Assembly: GCA_022843485.1 (NCBI GenBank)
Contig: JALHNM010000001.1
Span: 248,001 to 312,000 of the forward strand
Source of the DNA: Fimbriimonadaceae bacterium
GTDB lineage: Bacteria > Armatimonadota > Fimbriimonadia > Fimbriimonadales > Fimbriimonadaceae
Length of the DNA: 64,000 bases
Reading direction: 5' to 3'
Of this stretch, positions 25,913 through 34,846 are shown in pieces (position 1 is the stretch's first letter; the number at the start of each line of letters is the position of its first letter). Below the pieces are notes generated by a model that was not told the origin of the DNA, did not search any database, and worked only from the letters and a program-made list of their open reading frames with translations. A program made the position numbers and the translations under genes.

Positions 25913-26329
25913 ATGCGCCTCGCCGAGTACGTCGCCCAGAAGAAACGGGCCCTCTACGACGACCTTCTCGCCGGCCGCGACCCTGGGGAGGGGGCGTACG
26001 ACCCCGCCGCCCTCAAGGAGGGACGGTCGAAGGGCAAGCCGCAGATGGGGTCGACCTTCTTCGAGCCCCGGTCGATCCGGCTCGAGTTCATCTTCCCCGA
26101 CCCGACGGCTTCCGCCGTCATCCTCACGGTCACCCTCGACCCCCCGGAGCGGGTCGTCTACCTCCCCGTCCCCGGCTGGGTCGTCGAGTCGATCTGGCAG
26201 GGCGAAGTGAGTGGGTCGCACCACTTCGAGTCGCACGCCCGGGCCCTGGTCGACGAGTTCGTCGCCCTCACCGCTCCTGTCCCCAACGAGGCCCTCTTCG
26301 GACCCCAGGCGGCCAAGCGCCGGGAGTGA
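25913..26329 (+). CDS. Hypothetical cytoplasmic protein
   Basis: I do not recognise a family. The 138-residue product has a charged N-terminal helix (EYVAQKKRALYDDLL), then a beta-rich middle (IRLEFIFPDPTASAVILTVTLDPPERVVYLPVPGWVVESIW) and a C-terminal helix. No signal peptide, membrane segment or cysteine motif is present. The start fits a TAGAGT box 6 bases upstream. Its stop lies within the region just before the choice-of-anchor B gene, so both may be transcribed together. Confidence 0.7.
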   Translation: MRLAEYVAQKKRALYDDLLAGRDPGEGAYDPAALKEGRSKGKPQMGSTFFEPRSIRLEFIFPDPTASAVILTVTLDPPERVVYLPVPGWVVESIWQGEVSGSHHFESHARALVDEFVALTAPVPNEALFGPQAAKRRE

Positions 26330-26418
26330 CGGGCACCTGGGAGACTTGCTTTCTAATGCGACCTAGCGTCATGATCACACTAAGCTCGGGCCGAACTGGC
26401 AAGGGCGGAGATCTCCCT

Positions 26419-28011
26419 ATGTCAGCCCGAGCGCTCCCGTACTTCCTTGCCGTCGCCTCCTTCGTCCTTGCGGCCGCGCCGTCTGCGGGGCAGGGGCAGT
26501 ACCCGGCCGACAAGGTCAAGTTGCTCAAGCACTTCTCGGTCCAGGAGATGGGTGGGGGCGGGGGGACGACCTGCTGGGGGTACGTGAGCCCCTCTGGCCG
26601 CGAGTACGCGATCATGGGCCTGACCAGGTCCTCGGTGATCGTCGAAGTGACGGACCCCGTGAACGCCCGCATCGTCGCGACCATCCCTAGAACACCCAGT
26701 GGCTGGACCGACTTCAAGACGTTCCGGCACGCGCTCTACATCAGTGCCGAGGGGGATGCGAGACGGGGGATCCAGGTCGTCGACCTTCGTGAGATCGACC
26801 AAGGCATCGCGACCGTGGTGCGCACGATCAACCCGACCAGCTACTCCCATACGCTGGCGGTCGACGAGGCGAGCGGCTTTATGTACTTCGCCGGTGCCGG
26901 GGGGTCGGCCACGATGTTCGACCTGAACCAAGACCCGCTGAACCCGACGCCGCTCCCCGTCCATGCGCCGAGCAGGGGCATGCACGAGTCCCTCGTGGTG
27001 ACGTACACCACGGGGCCCTATGCCGGTCGCCAGATCATGTTCGGGTTCGGCGGGTACAGCGGGACGCTCCTGATCCACGACGTGACGGACAAATCCAACC
27101 CGCGCCTGATCCGCACCGTCGCCTACCCGTTCGCCGGCTATTGCCACCAAGGGTGGCTCAGCGACGACCGCCGCTACCTCTACGTGAACGACGAGTTCGA
27201 CGAAGAGAGGGGCCCGATGCAGACGCGCACCCTCGTCTTCGACGTGAGCGTGCTCGAGACCGCGGACCTCGTCTCCACCTTCTCGACCGGGCGATGGTCC
27301 ACCGACCACAACCTCTACGTCAAGAACGACTTCGTCTTCCAGTCGAACTACACGTCGGGCCTGTGCGTCTTCGACGCCAACTCGGATCCGATCCAGCCGA
27401 CTTTCCGGGGCTTCTTCGACACGTATCCGGCGAACGATTTCGGCGGGTACAATGGCTCCTGGGGCAACTACCCGTACTTCCCGAGCGGCATCGTCGCGGT
27501 GAGCGACCGGTCCAACGGCCTGTTCATCGTCGACGTCTCGGAGGCCACCCGGACCGAACTTCCGACCCTCAACTTCCGGCTCGTACGCGGGAAGGTTCTC
27601 GCCGGCGGGCTCGAAGAGCTCCAGTCCGAGGACGGTCGAACTCTTGACGTCGGCCCGTTCCTCACGGGTTCGGCCAACGAGGCCCCGGTGACCGTCGAGT
27701 TCGAAACGACCTCCAAGTGGCAGGACGTCAGCCGACTCTCGCTCTCCGTCCGGTCGCGGGCCTCGACGCTCGGCCTGGAGCAGACGCTCGAGCTCTTCGA
27801 TTGGCGGGCCGGTCGGTTCGAGTCGGTTCAGACGTCACAGATCACAAAGGGCTTCGAGACGACGGAGCAGGCCGCCACGAACCCCGACCGGTTCGTTCAG
27901 GAAGGCACCAAGCGCGTCCTTGCTCGGGTCAGCTTCAAGCCCGTCGGCCCGGTCGCGAACACCGGGTGGTCCGCGTCGCTCGACCGGGCCATCACAGTCA
28001 TCAACCCCTAA
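26419..28011 (+). CDS. Secreted choice-of-anchor B family (LVIVD-repeat) protein
   Basis: The 530-residue protein starts with a signal peptide (hydrophobic core about residues 6-22, likely cut after APSAG). Residues about 35-380 match the choice-of-anchor B family of LVIVD-like beta-propellers: GYVSPSGREYAIMGL, VEVTDPVNARIVATIP, SYSHTLAVDEASGFMYFAG, YCHQGWLSDDRRYLYVNDEFDE and WSTDHNLYVKNDFVFQSNYTSGL. A separate beta-rich C-terminal domain of about 140 residues begins at FRLVRGKVLAGGLEELQSEDGR. It has no sortase or PEP-CTERM signal at the very end, so it is probably secreted or held by the C-terminal domain. The ATG at 26419 was chosen for its SD (GGAG 8 bases upstream) and signal peptide. Confidence 0.88.
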   Translation: MSARALPYFLAVASFVLAAAPSAGQGQYPADKVKLLKHFSVQEMGGGGGTTCWGYVSPSGREYAIMGLTRSSVIVEVTDPVNARIVATIPRTPSGWTDFKTFRHALYISAEGDARRGIQVVDLREIDQGIATVVRTINPTSYSHTLAVDEASGFMYFAGAGGSATMFDLNQDPLNPTPLPVHAPSRGMHESLVVTYTTGPYAGRQIMFGFGGYSGTLLIHDVTDKSNPRLIRTVAYPFAGYCHQGWLSDDRRYLYVNDEFDEERGPMQTRTLVFDVSVLETADLVSTFSTGRWSTDHNLYVKNDFVFQSNYTSGLCVFDANSDPIQPTFRGFFDTYPANDFGGYNGSWGNYPYFPSGIVAVSDRSNGLFIVDVSEATRTELPTLNFRLVRGKVLAGGLEELQSEDGRTLDVGPFLTGSANEAPVTVEFETTSKWQDVSRLSLSVRSRASTLGLEQTLELFDWRAGRFESVQTSQITKGFETTEQAATNPDRFVQEGTKRVLARVSFKPVGPVANTGWSASLDRAITVINP

Positions 28012-28043
28012 ACCGCCCGTGCCGGACCCATCCGGCCCGGGAA

Positions 28044-28081
28044 GGGCCGTTCGAGGCGAGGGCCCACCCCTCGAACGGCCC
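28044..28081 (+). terminator. Terminator-like hairpin after the choice-of-anchor B gene
   Basis: GGGCCGTTCGAGG (28044-28056) and CCTCGAACGGCCC (28069-28081) form a perfect 13-bp stem with a 12-base loop, 33 bases after the stop. No T-run follows. Confidence 0.6.
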
Positions 28082-28099
28082 CCAGCCCCACGCCCCGGG

Positions 28100-28105
28100 T
28101 AGCCT
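28100..28105 (+). promoter_or_regulatory. -10-like box TAGCCT for the asparaginase gene
   Basis: TAGCCT lies 9 bases before the ATG at 28115, in the position used by other short-leader or leaderless genes of this window. It is less A/T-rich than the others, so support is weaker. Confidence 0.35.
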
Positions 28106-28114
28106 GACGGGTCG

Positions 28115-28987
28115 ATGGCGACGATCCTCGCGACGTGGGAAGAACCGGGAAAGGTGGCGATCCACGCCGCCCGGCAGACCGTACTCAACGGAGGTTCGGT
28201 CCTCGACTCGCTAGAAGCCGGGCTCACCGCCGCCGAGGACGACCCGAACCTGGTCGCTATCGGCCGGGGGTCGCTCCCGAACAGTGACGGCGAGATCGAG
28301 TTGGACGCGAGCGTCATGCTTGGCTCGGGCCTCGAGGCCGGAGCGGTCTGCGCCCTGCGAGGTGTGCTCCCCGCCATCCGCGTCGCCCGCTGGGTCATGG
28401 AGCGCACCGAACACGTCATGCTGACCGGCGACCAGGCCCGGCGGTTCGCCATCGAGCAGGGCCTCCGCCCCCAGAACCTCATGACCGCCGAGTCGATCCG
28501 CCGTTACGAGGAGTGGCTCCGCTCCCCCGAGTCGGTGGCCGAGTACGCCCACAGCGTCCACGACACGGTCACGATGCTCGGCGAGGACGGCGGGCGCATG
28601 GTCGCGGCGAGCAGCACGAGCGGGTGGGCGTACAAGAAGCCGGGCCGGGTCGGCGACTCCCCGATCGTGGGGGCGGGGATCTACGCCGACGATGAGCATG
28701 GAGCGGCCGGGGCGACGGGGTGGGGCGAGCAACTCTGGCGGGCCTGCGCCTCCTTCCGGACCGTGCAAGCCATGGGCCGAGGGCTGAGCCCGCAAGAGGC
28801 CTGCGAAGAGACGGTCGCCTACATGCAGCGACGGCTCCCCGGGTCGCGCGAGCTGCCGTGCGTCGTGCTCGCGCTCGGGAAGGACGGCTCGTTCGGGGCG
28901 GCCACGACCAAGGGCGAGTTCCACCTCTGGGTGTGCCGGGACGGGGGCGGACCGCAGGTCCACGCCTACCGGCCGAAAGGGGGCTAG
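28115..28987 (+). CDS. N4-(beta-N-acetylglucosaminyl)-L-asparaginase (Ntn-hydrolase family)
   Basis: The 290-residue protein belongs to the glycosylasparaginase/type III asparaginase family, which self-cleaves to expose a catalytic threonine. The cleavage motif HDTVTML places the nucleophile at Thr151. Downstream come [35 protein letters not shown] and the ATTKGEF end strand, all typical. The usual reaction is release of aspartate and glycosylamine from GlcNAc-Asn, or isoaspartyl/asparagine hydrolysis. No signal peptide is visible, so it acts in the cytoplasm. Its TAG stop is followed with no gap by the selB reading frame in the same phase. Confidence 0.93.
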   Translation: MATILATWEEPGKVAIHAARQTVLNGGSVLDSLEAGLTAAEDDPNLVAIGRGSLPNSDGEIELDASVMLGSGLEAGAVCALRGVLPAIRVARWVMERTEHVMLTGDQARRFAIEQGLRPQNLMTAESIRRYEEWLRSPESVAEYAHSVHDTVTMLGEDGGRMVAASSTSGWAYKKPGRVGDSPIVGAGIYADDEHGAAGATGWGEQLWRACASFRTVQAMGRGLSPQEACEETVAYMQRRLPGSRELPCVVLALGKDGSFGAATTKGEFHLWVCRDGGGPQVHAYRPKGG

Positions 28988-30844
28988 CTGGCACGGCTCA
29001 TCGGCACGGCGGGGCACGTCGACCACGGCAAGACGACCCTGATCCGCGCCCTCACCGGCATCGACGCCGACCGCCTGCCCGAAGAGAAGCGGCGGGGGAT
29101 GACGATTGACGTGGGCTTCGCTTACATCGATTTGCCCGAGGTGGGCCGGGTCTCGATCGTGGACGTCCCGGGGCACGAGCGGTTCGTCCACAACATGCTC
29201 GTCGGGGCGTTGGGGATCGACGTGGCCCTGCTCTGCGTCGCGGCGGACGAGTCGGTCATGCCCCAGACCCGGGAGCACCTCCAGATCCTCGATCTCCTCC
29301 CGGTCGAGCGGCTCGTCGTGGCCCTCACGCGAGCCGACCTCGCCGACGCCGAGACCCGCGAGTTCGCCGTCGCCGAGACCGAGGAGCTCCTTGCCGAGGG
29401 TCGCTTCGCCAGGTCTCCGGTCCTGCCGGTGTCGGCCGTCACGGGGGAAGGCCTCGACGACCTCCGCCGCACCTTGGCCCAAGCCCTCTCCGCCCCCCGC
29501 GACGAGCCCCCAGCGCCTTGGTACCTGCCGATTGACCGGGTCTTCACCGTCAAAGGGCACGGGACGGTCGTGACCGGGACGCTCATGCAGGGCGTCGTGC
29601 GGGAGGGGGACCAGGCCGTGCTTCAGCCCGGCGTGCACGAAGTCCGGGTGCGTCAGGTCCAGGGGCACGACCAGCCTGTGCCCGAGATGGGCCGCGGCTC
29701 GCGGACGGCGCTCAACCTGGGCGGCGTCCGCCTCGAGGACGTCCACCGGGGCATGGTCGTGGGAGCGGTGGGGACGGTGGTCGAAACGACCTGCCTGGAC
29801 GCCCGGGTGCGCTGGGTGGGCGAACCCAAGCACGGGGCGCGGGTCCGGGTTTCGATCGGGGCCGACGAGGCGATCGCGAGGCTGTTCACGAACGACCACG
29901 ACGCCGACCTGGTGCAGCTTCGGTTCGAGCGGCCGGCCGCGGCGGTGCTCGGGCAGCCGCTCGTGCTCCGGCGCTACTCGCCCCCGGTCGTCCTGGCGGG
30001 GGGTCGGGTCGTGACCCCGCTCGCCCCGACCCGCCGGAAGAACCAAGCCCCCGCCGCGGGCACCGGGGCCGGCGGTCTACGGGAGACGCTCGTCGCGTTC
30101 ATCGTCGGTCGCCCGGACGGGGCGGACACGCCGGCCGTCTGTGAGGCGGTCGGGCGGACCCCCCAGGCCCTCGGCGATGAGTTCGAGGCCCTTCTGCGAG
30201 AGGGGGCCCTGCTCGGGTTTGCCGGTCGGTGGTTCAGTCTGGACACGTTCGCCGCGGCCCGGGCCCGATTCCTCGCCGCGCTCAAGGAGCTGCACGAATC
30301 CGACTCGCGCAAGCTCGTCTGGCCGCGAGAGGCGGTGGTGGCCCGGGCCGGGCTCAAGTGGCAGGGCAAGCCGCTCGACCGCATCGTCGCCTGGCTCGCC
30401 GAGGAGGGCAGCCTTCGGTCGAGCGGGACGTCGGTCGGCCTCGCCGGGTTCCAGGTGGAGCTCCCCGCGCGGCAACGGGCCCTTCTCGACCGGGTCAAGG
30501 CGGATCTCGCGGCGAAGACCCCGAACGTGCCCGGGCCGGCCGAGATCGCGCGGGAGTTCGGCGTCCCGGTCCAAGCGGTCGAGGAGATCGTCCGGGTCGG
30601 GATCGACGCGGGGGAGTTGGTCCGGCTGGCCCCTGACCTGGTCTATCCGCCTGAAGCCTTGGAGGTGCTGGTCGAATCCGCCCGGCGGGTGCTCACCGGC
30701 GCGGGGTTCTCGGCCTCGGAGTTTCGGGAGGCGGTCGGGACGACCCGGAAGTATGCGATCCCCCTCCTCGAGTGGCTCGACGCACGGGGCGTGACCCTGC
30801 GCCAAGGCGATTCGAGGGTCTTCCGAGAGCGGATCGAAGGCTAG
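28988..30844 (+). CDS. selB: Selenocysteine-specific elongation factor SelB, probable CTG start
   Basis: SelB delivers Sec-tRNA to UGA codons marked by a SECIS hairpin. The protein (618 residues from CTG at 28988) has the GTPase motifs [13 protein letters not shown] (G1), [16 protein letters not shown] (G2 region typical of SelB), [10 protein letters not shown] (G3) and LTRAD (G4), then beta-barrel domains, and a C-terminal set of winged helices (from about residue 400, with [14 protein letters not shown] and [13 protein letters not shown]). The G1 loop begins 15 codons before the first ATG/GTG would allow, and a TAG in frame stands directly before CTG. Hence the start must be CTG at 28988 (AAAGGGGG 4 bases upstream). 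No selA, selD or tRNA-Sec lies in this window. Confidence 0.92.
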   Translation: MARLIGTAGHVDHGKTTLIRALTGIDADRLPEEKRRGMTIDVGFAYIDLPEVGRVSIVDVPGHERFVHNMLVGALGIDVALLCVAADESVMPQTREHLQILDLLPVERLVVALTRADLADAETREFAVAETEELLAEGRFARSPVLPVSAVTGEGLDDLRRTLAQALSAPRDEPPAPWYLPIDRVFTVKGHGTVVTGTLMQGVVREGDQAVLQPGVHEVRVRQVQGHDQPVPEMGRGSRTALNLGGVRLEDVHRGMVVGAVGTVVETTCLDARVRWVGEPKHGARVRVSIGADEAIARLFTNDHDADLVQLRFERPAAAVLGQPLVLRRYSPPVVLAGGRVVTPLAPTRRKNQAPAAGTGAGGLRETLVAFIVGRPDGADTPAVCEAVGRTPQALGDEFEALLREGALLGFAGRWFSLDTFAAARARFLAALKELHESDSRKLVWPREAVVARAGLKWQGKPLDRIVAWLAEEGSLRSSGTSVGLAGFQVELPARQRALLDRVKADLAAKTPNVPGPAEIAREFGVPVQAVEEIVRVGIDAGELVRLAPDLVYPPEALEVLVESARRVLTGAGFSASEFREAVGTTRKYAIPLLEWLDARGVTLRQGDSRVFRERIEG

Positions 30845-31653
30845 CCGAGCCGAGCGAGGGCCTCAGCCACGGTCGGCGCCCGGAGCACCACAGTCTTGAC
30901 CGAGCCATAGCCCTCCATGAGGAGCCGGGCGGCGAGGGCCTGGCCGTTCTCCGCCCGCAAGAGCAACCCGCCCTTCGCGGGGCGGGCCTCGAGGCAGAAC
31001 GGCTCGACCATCTGGCGCACGGCCTCCGCCTCGTCGGTCTCGACGACCAACTCGACCGGGCCCGCGGAGCGGACAAGGTCCTCGACCGATCCCGCGAAGA
31101 CGGGCGACCCCGCAGCCATCACGATGACCGCCCCTAGGGCCTCGACAACGCTCGGCCGGACCGTGGCCACCAAGAACGCCCGGCCCCGACCTCGCTCGGC
31201 GGCGATGATCCCAAGCGCCCCGTCGAGGGCCCAGGGGTCGAGGGCGTCGAGCGTGTGGTCGAGCACGAGCACATGCGCGTCGCCGTTCACCGCCGCGAGG
31301 AGCGCGAGGGCGTGCGCGGCCGAGGGGCCGAGTTGGCCAGTCGGCGTCTGTCGCTCGTCCCAAAGCCCGAGGGCCAGGAGCTGGGTCGCGGCTTCGTCGT
31401 TCTCGCCTCGTGCCCCGACGGCGATGGACTGGGGGGTAGTCCTTCGACCGGTGGGCGGGCGGGCCACGGTTACTTTGGCCGCGGTCACGACGGATCCGTG
31501 GCGACCGTCGGCGACGGCCTCCAAGAAAGCGTGCACCCCAGCCCCACGACGGCCGACGACGGCGTAGGCGTCTCCTGGCGCCAACTCGAGGCTGAGCTGG
31601 CGGCCCTCGGGCGAGAGCCGAAGGCCGTCGAGAGCGAGCAGGGGCTCGGTCAC
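30841..31653 (-). CDS. Degenerate ABC-type ATPase domain protein (likely pseudoenzyme)
   Basis: The 270-residue protein has the ABC ATPase fold order but broken motifs. The Walker A position reads GRRGAGVH (residues 34-41), where the Lys of GxxGxGK is Val40 and the Ser/Thr is His41. The signature position reads TGQLGPSAA, not LSGGQ. Walker B is HVLVLDHTLDALD, where the catalytic Glu is His133. The tail (VELVVETDEAEAVRQMVEPF..., VVLRAPTVAEALARL) resembles the C-terminal regulatory domain of ABC-2 exporter ATPases. It starts with GTG overlapping the stop of the M24 peptidase gene and shares CTAG with selB at its end. No permease gene is adjacent. Confidence 0.75.
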   Translation of the reverse strand: MTEPLLALDGLRLSPEGRQLSLELAPGDAYAVVGRRGAGVHAFLEAVADGRHGSVVTAAKVTVARPPTGRRTTPQSIAVGARGENDEAATQLLALGLWDERQTPTGQLGPSAAHALALLAAVNGDAHVLVLDHTLDALDPWALDGALGIIAAERGRGRAFLVATVRPSVVEALGAVIVMAAGSPVFAGSVEDLVRSAGPVELVVETDEAEAVRQMVEPFCLEARPAKGGLLLRAENGQALAARLLMEGYGSVKTVVLRAPTVAEALARLG

Positions 31654-32708
31654 AACTCGGTCAAGCCCTTGGGGTAGCTCGACAGGATCTCGGGGCCCTC
31701 GGGGGTCACATGGACGTCGTCCTCGATCCGCACGCCTCCGAAGCTTTCGATGTAAACACCAGGTTCGACCGTCCAGACCTGACCAGGTTCGATGATGTCC
31801 GTCGACCGCGCCCCGAGCGAGCCCAGGTCGTGCACCGCCCGTCCGAGCCCGTGCCCCAGCGAGTGGCCGAAGTACTTCGCGAGATCCTTTTCGTTAAGGA
31901 TGTCCCGTGCTAACTGGTCTACAGCCACGCCAGTCGCCCCTGGGATCAGGGCGGCACAACACGCGACCTCTGCCTTGAGGACCTGCTCGTAGACCTCGCG
32001 GTGCCGGTCGCTTGCGGGGCCGATCACGAACGTCCGCGTGATGTCGCTGCAGTACCCGTCGAGGACGCACCCGAGGTCGATGGTGACGAAGTCGCCCTTC
32101 TCCAGGGCCCGGTCCGTAGGCCGGGCGTGCGGCCGGGCACTGTTCGGGCCGCTCGCCACGATCGGCGGGAACCCGATCCCGGCCCCGTTGCGGCGGAAGA
32201 AGAACTCGATGTCGAGGCCGATGTCGAACTCGGTCACCCCGGGCTGGAGCATTCGGACGGAATGCCCGAGACACGCCTCCGCGAGCTTGATCGCCTCTCG
32301 GATCTTGCCGACCTCGTCCGAGGTCTTCACCATGCGGAGCGGTCGGAGGATGTCGTCCGCCGGCACCCACTCGACCCCACCGACTTGGGTCGTCCAGTCC
32401 TGCCACGTGGAGTACGGGATGGACTTTTCGAACGCGATCTGAGCAAGTCCGAGCCGTGTCGCCTCCTCATTGATTACGTCCGTGAACCGGCGGGGCACGC
32501 CGAAGATGCGTACGTCAAGCCCCTTGATCTGTTCCTCAGCCTGGATCGCGTAGCGGCTGTCGGTGACGAACACGCCTGAATCCGGGGTCAGGAGCACGGC
32601 TCCGAACGTCCCCGTGAACCCCGTGAGCCACTGAACGTTGGTCGTGTCGTTGACGAGGAAGGCCCCCGTCCCGTTGAGTGAAGCCCGAAGACGTTCGAGA
32701 TTGGTCAT
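31650..32708 (-). CDS. M24 family aminopeptidase P-like protein (Xaa-Pro peptidase)
   Basis: The 352-residue protein has a creatinase N-terminal domain (residues about 1-125; [34 protein letters not shown]) and an M24 pita-bread domain with dinuclear metal ligands: [21 protein letters not shown] (Asp pair), [15 protein letters not shown] (His), TVEPGVYI (Glu) and [12 protein letters not shown] (Glu). Members cleave N-terminal residues before proline and are often called PepQ or YpdF. The ATG at 32708 overlaps the stop of aroQ (ATGA), a pairing (aroQ-pepP-like, followed by efp) common in Firmicutes. Here efp is not next in line; a degenerate ABC ATPase is. Confidence 0.92.
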   Translation of the reverse strand: MTNLERLRASLNGTGAFLVNDTTNVQWLTGFTGTFGAVLLTPDSGVFVTDSRYAIQAEEQIKGLDVRIFGVPRRFTDVINEEATRLGLAQIAFEKSIPYSTWQDWTTQVGGVEWVPADDILRPLRMVKTSDEVGKIREAIKLAEACLGHSVRMLQPGVTEFDIGLDIEFFFRRNGAGIGFPPIVASGPNSARPHARPTDRALEKGDFVTIDLGCVLDGYCSDITRTFVIGPASDRHREVYEQVLKAEVACCAALIPGATGVAVDQLARDILNEKDLAKYFGHSLGHGLGRAVHDLGSLGARSTDIIEPGQVWTVEPGVYIESFGGVRIEDDVHVTPEGPEILSSYPKGLTEL

Positions 32709-33160
32709 ATCGCTCCCACTTCCGATTCCTTGATCGCCCGCAGCGCGAGCAAGTACCCGTTCGCCCCGAAGCCCGCGATAACGCCGACGCAGACCGGTGC
32801 GATCACGGAGTGGCGTCGGAACTCTTCCCGGGCCTGGACGTTGGTCAGGTGGACCTCGATGACGGGCAGCCGGACGCTGATGAGGGCGTCGCGGAGCGCG
32901 AACGAGTAGTGCGTCAGCGCTCCGGGGTTGATCACGATCGCCTCGGCCCAACGGCGGTGCTCCTGGATCGCGTCGATCAGCACGCCCTCGTGGTTGGACT
33001 GGAGCGTGCGCACCTCCATCCCCAGGGGCTCGGCGAACCGGTGGATGTCCTCGTCGATCTCGGCGAGGGGTTTCTTGCCGTACAGCTCGGGCTCGCGGAA
33101 CCCCGTGAGGTTCAGGTTCGGCCCGTGGAGCACGAGGACTTTCTTGCGGTCAACGCTCAT
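32705..33160 (-). CDS. aroQ: 3-Dehydroquinate dehydratase, type II
   Basis: AroQ removes water from 3-dehydroquinate in the shikimate pathway and forms dodecamers in the cytoplasm. The 151-residue protein has the type II hallmarks: [19 protein letters not shown] with the catalytic Tyr27 and loop Arg22, [23 protein letters not shown] (His84) and [18 protein letters not shown] with the general acid His104. It is translationally linked to the upstream Trm112 gene (11-base overlap) and to the M24 peptidase (ATGA). Confidence 0.96.
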   Translation of the reverse strand: MSVDRKKVLVLHGPNLNLTGFREPELYGKKPLAEIDEDIHRFAEPLGMEVRTLQSNHEGVLIDAIQEHRRWAEAIVINPGALTHYSFALRDALISVRLPVIEVHLTNVQAREEFRRHSVIAPVCVGVIAGFGANGYLLALRAIKESEVGAI

Positions 33161-33332
33161 CGTTTTCGTCCGGAGGGAGGGCCTCGTCGGGCAGGAGGTT
33201 TGGGATCCCGTCCTCGACGCGGTAGCGCCAGTGGCACACCGTGCACCGGAGCCAGGCGCCCTCGTCGGCGAGCGGCGGGCGGTCGTCGCACCGGGGGCAG
33301 GCCAACAGGGGCAGGAGGGTCGGGTCGATCAC
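33150..33332 (-). CDS. Trm112 family zinc-binding protein
   Basis: The 60-residue protein starts with [20 protein letters not shown] and continues with [24 protein letters not shown], the Trm112/YcaR pattern of two CxxC zinc knuckles and the GIPxLLPDEA end. Bacterial Trm112-like proteins bind and activate methyltransferases or other enzymes. The start is GTG and overlaps the stop of the upstream glycosyltransferase (GTGA). Confidence 0.9.
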   Translation of the reverse strand: MIDPTLLPLLACPRCDDRPPLADEGAWLRCTVCHWRYRVEDGIPNLLPDEALPPDENDER

Positions 33333-34387
33333 GCCATCGCCTCCCTGTACGCCTGTTCGGTCAAGCGGGCCGTCGCGAGCCAGTCGAAGGCCTTGACCCT
33401 CTCGTAGCCGCGCTCGCGCATCGAGCCGACTTTACCGGAATCGACGAGGAGGCCCTCGATCCGCTCGGCCCAATCGGTGGGGTCGAACGTCGGCACGACC
33501 TCGGCCGCACCACCCGCCACCTCCGGGAGGGCGCCACCGTTCGAGCACACGACCGGGCACCCGGACGCGAACGCTTCGAGCAGCGGGATCCCGAACCCTT
33601 CGTGGAACGCGGGCGCAAGGTAGAGGGCGGCCCGGGCGTAGAGGGCGGCGAGGTGGGCGTCATCGACATAGCCGGTGTAAAGGGGCCCGGCGGCCTCGGC
33701 GTCCCCCCAGGGTTTGCCCGTCACGACCAGCCGTCGCCCAGCACGGGCGGCGGCTTCGATCGCGAGGGCCGTGTTCTTGCGGGGCCACCGCGTCCCGACG
33801 GTCAGGAGGTAAGGCTCCTCGACCCCGAGGCTGGCGACGAGGCGACGGGCGGTGGCGTCGTCCGGCCTTTCGAACCCTTCCCGTAGCGCGTTCGGGGTCA
33901 CCACGGTCTTCCCCCGGGCGGCGGGGATGGCGCGCTCGATCTCCTGCCTGCTCGTCTCGGAGACGGTAAGGACCCGTGCCGCTCGGCGTACGGAAGCGGG
34001 GACCTGGGATTGCAGCAGGAGCCGGTCCTTGAGCCCAAACCACTGGGGCCCGATGAAGAACGAGACGTCGTGCACAGTCGTGACGCCGTGTCGCCCGACC
34101 AGGGGGGACAGGAAGTACTGGGTGTGCAAAGCCCGGGCGCCTGCCCGGCGAGCGGCGAGGGGGAACCGGACGAGGCTCCACCATCGGTCCCCGGCCGGAG
34201 CGGTCTGGATCCACCGGACGCGGGCCGTTTCGGGAATCCCCGGCGGTCTCGGCGCGTTAGAGAAGAGAAGGAAGACGGTCTCCGACTCCAGCCTCGCTAG
34301 CCCGCCGATGAGGCCCCGCCAGTAGGACGTGTCCCCGGTCATCGTTCGCGAGGCGAGGCGGGCGTCGAGGGCGACGAGGTCGGCCAT
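33329..34387 (-). CDS. Glycosyltransferase family 4 (mannosyltransferase-like)
   Basis: The 352-residue GT-B protein has an N-terminal lobe with LDARLASRTMTGDTSYWRGLIGGLA and HTQYFLSPLVGRHGVTTVHD, and the donor-binding C-lobe with YLLTVGTRWPRKN, YTGYVDDAHLAALYARAALYLAPAFHEGFGIPLLEAFASGCPVV, the EX7E-type motif of GT4 enzymes. The acceptor is unknown. The ATG at 34387 was chosen since it starts the first conserved strand, although the frame is open up to 34453. A TATTCT box lies on the minus strand about 35 bases upstream, between this gene and the divergent small membrane protein. Confidence 0.88.
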   Translation of the reverse strand: MADLVALDARLASRTMTGDTSYWRGLIGGLARLESETVFLLFSNAPRPPGIPETARVRWIQTAPAGDRWWSLVRFPLAARRAGARALHTQYFLSPLVGRHGVTTVHDVSFFIGPQWFGLKDRLLLQSQVPASVRRAARVLTVSETSRQEIERAIPAARGKTVVTPNALREGFERPDDATARRLVASLGVEEPYLLTVGTRWPRKNTALAIEAAARAGRRLVVTGKPWGDAEAAGPLYTGYVDDAHLAALYARAALYLAPAFHEGFGIPLLEAFASGCPVVCSNGGALPEVAGGAAEVVPTFDPTDWAERIEGLLVDSGKVGSMRERGYERVKAFDWLATARLTEQAYREAMA

Positions 34388-34441
34388 AGGTCGGCAGGTC
34401 GGCGGCGGGGCCGCTTCATTCAGAATAGCAGGTCGTTCGTT

Positions 34442-34846
34442 ATGCAGAAACAAGGCTCAAGGATGCTCCTCGTCGGGGTCGTGGTGGTGGCGCTCGCCGG
34501 CGCCGTCGTGTGGAACGCCGCCTCGATGGCTCGGGCCAGTGGCGGCGGTGAGACGCCCGGCCACGAGGGCCACGACCACGGCGAGGGGAAGGCGGCCACT
34601 AAGGAAGAGCGCGACTCGGCCCAGAAGACCCTCCTCAGCCGCCTCGAGAAGCGGAGTCCCCAGGTCGCCAACGCCGAGGGTGAGGACCCCGACGGGATCC
34701 CCGACCGGCCCACGATCCTCGTCGACCGACCGGCGCCCTACCGGCCCGCCCCGAACGATGCCGGCACCGCGACCCACTGGTACCAAGAGGACTCTCGCTC
34801 AGCGAAGATCTCGGAACGGAACGAGCGCGAGCGGAGCGGGGGCTAG
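34442..34846 (+). CDS. Hypothetical small membrane-anchored protein with His-rich segment
   Basis: No family recognised. The 134-residue protein has one N-terminal transmembrane or signal-anchor helix (LLVGVVVVALAGAVVW, about residues 9-25) followed by a HEGHDHGEG segment (about 41-49) that could bind metal, a helical middle and a Pro/Asp-rich, poorly structured tail. It overlaps by CTAG with the convergent gene for a transition-metal/siderophore-type ABC ATPase, which is suggestive but not evidence of a link. Confidence 0.6.
   Translation: MQKQGSRMLLVGVVVVALAGAVVWNAASMARASGGGETPGHEGHDHGEGKAATKEERDSAQKTLLSRLEKRSPQVANAEGEDPDGIPDRPTILVDRPAPYRPAPNDAGTATHWYQEDSRSAKISERNERERSGG

Noticed and set aside
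28211-30046. 611-residue minus-strand frame opposite asparaginase and selB
   Set aside because: Shadow frame (His/Arg/Gly/Pro-rich); both plus-strand genes are well supported.
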